A stretch of DNA of 64,000 bases. It comes from Brachionus manjavacas (lineage: Eukaryota > Rotifera > Eurotatoria > Ploima > Brachionidae). The translations under genes were made by a program, and so were the position numbers. Positions 63,134-64,000 of the stretch are shown piece after piece. How positions within the stretch are numbered: the stretch's first letter is position 1; the number at the start of each line of letters is the position of its first letter. The stretch is from NCBI GenBank assembly GCA_019054805.1, contig JAHQIY010000001.1, forward strand, positions 10,616,501 through 10,680,500, read 5' to 3'. A model generated the notes under the pieces. It saw only the letters and a program-made list of their open reading frames with translations, was not told the origin of the DNA and made no database searches.

Positions 63134-63330
63134 TCATATCATACCATCTGATATCATTTAATATCATTTTTTTAAACTTTCCTCAAATCAGCTGATATCA
63201 GCTATTATCATTTGATATAAGATAATATCAGGTGAATTAAAATTTGGATTTTTATATGTAAAAATTTGTAAAATTTTTTTTTTCCTTATATTAGCTGATA
63301 TCAGTTGATATCAAATCAAATCAAATTTTT
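63134..63330. repeat. Cluster of TGATATCA palindromes
   Basis: Four exact TGATATCA octamers (63149, 63193, 63296, 63306) and several one-base variants (TTAATATCAT, TTGATATAAG, ATAATATCAG) lie within 190 bp. Two of them are preceded by GC as GCTGATATCA. The spacing is irregular, so it is a motif cluster rather than a tandem array. Confidence 0.5.
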
Positions 63331-64000
63331 AGGACTGTATGTGTAAGAAATTTTTACGAGGAAGGTCGGAAAGCTACAACAGAGCAGTAGTTTATTCATC
63401 GCATTAAGCTGAAGATAAGAGATTTTTTGAAAAATTTGAAGGTGCTTGGATCAATGGGGTCAAGTCAGAGCTCAAAAAATTAGACTTGATGGCGTTTTTT
63501 CTTTAGTAAAAAGATTTATTTCATTAAAAAATAAATTGTCTGCATGATGCAAAAAAAAAAAACTCATTATCTATTGACTTATTTATTGATTGTTTAACTC
63601 TAATTGAAGTACACGATGTAGAAATTAAACATGGTCTATTAGTAAGACAATTTTAGAGCAAAACAATCTTTTTAAATAATTAAACATTAAAGAATTTTTA
63701 TTTTATCGATTATTTCCTAAGAAATCGTCAATTCTAATCGATCGAGTTGTTTGATTAGTGTTATTTATTAAAAATTCAAGGTTTCACTTTAGACTTTTAA
63801 ATATTTTTCTAAAATACAAAAAAAAATTATTCCTTAAAAGTTTATAAATAAATTTATTTTGTTTTTAAGAAAATAAAATAGTAAAAAAAGAAGTCAAAAA
63901 GTTTGTAGAAATTCACCTCAGAAATTTAAGAACTTTTTATAATTATTAATTTATTTAAAGAATAAATGAATACAAAAGTAATTGGCTTCACAGAAAAAAA
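63331..64000. other. AT-rich DNA to the window end
   Basis: No gene, RNA or repeat that I can support. Confidence 0.5.

Overview
The window reads as nuclear DNA of a small, very AT-rich animal (estimated well over 70% A+T by eye). Genes are split by GT-AG introns, many of them only 45-65 nt, and coding exons stand out as islands of higher GC. The gene set is purely metazoan (Go-alpha, AIFM1, bicistronic MOCS1, CHFR, HSP110, ZDHHC5/8, MRPL44). The compact introns, composition and LINE types would suit a spiralian such as a monogonont rotifer, but that placement is inference.

Layout. 1-4830 (+): 3' part of an acidic, helical protein that I tentatively assign to little elongation complex subunit ICE1. 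5007-6233 (+): mitochondrial ribosomal protein L44. 6234-12370: gene-free, with a decayed LINE tail. 12371-14491 (+): G protein alpha-o. 15628-22000: a transposon-rich block (LINE, long-TIR DNA element, LINE tail, tRNA-derived SINE, a DNA transposon with motif-rich ends). 22651-23579 (-): GATD3/ES1 mitochondrial DJ-1-like protein. 24342-24627: a small MITE. 26405-27931 (-): DHHC palmitoyltransferase. 32536-35826 (+): HSP110, with a perfect heat shock element upstream and an in-frame alternative last exon inside one intron. 36305-38315 (-): two LINE relics. 39435-44026 (-): MOCS1, head-to-head with CHFR (44303-48409, +). 49298-50815 (-): LINE relic with a gag-like ORF1. 52251-52559 (-): a three-exon 68-residue protein resembling the N-terminus of AIFM1, which lies at 53614-55975 (+). 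60060-62830 (-): LINEs and a Tc1/mariner relic.

The host genes form no operon; they are ordinary neighbours. Two compact arrangements matter: the MOCS1/CHFR shared 276-bp promoter region, and the divergent AIFM1/AIFM1-like pair. All eight main gene models were assembled by hand and each gives a reading frame that stays open across every junction; exon limits are given in the entries and may be off by a base or two.

The most interesting signals are: the AIFM1-like microprotein gene; the alternative HSP110 C-terminus; the MOCS1 fusion intron whose splice donor overlaps the double-glycine stop; a SINE that shares its 3' tail with a LINE present in the same window; inverted copies of target DNA at the 5' junctions of two LINE insertions; and an apparently uncharacterised DNA element with clusters of G-rich motifs. 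Go-alpha also lacks the usual pertussis toxin cysteine.
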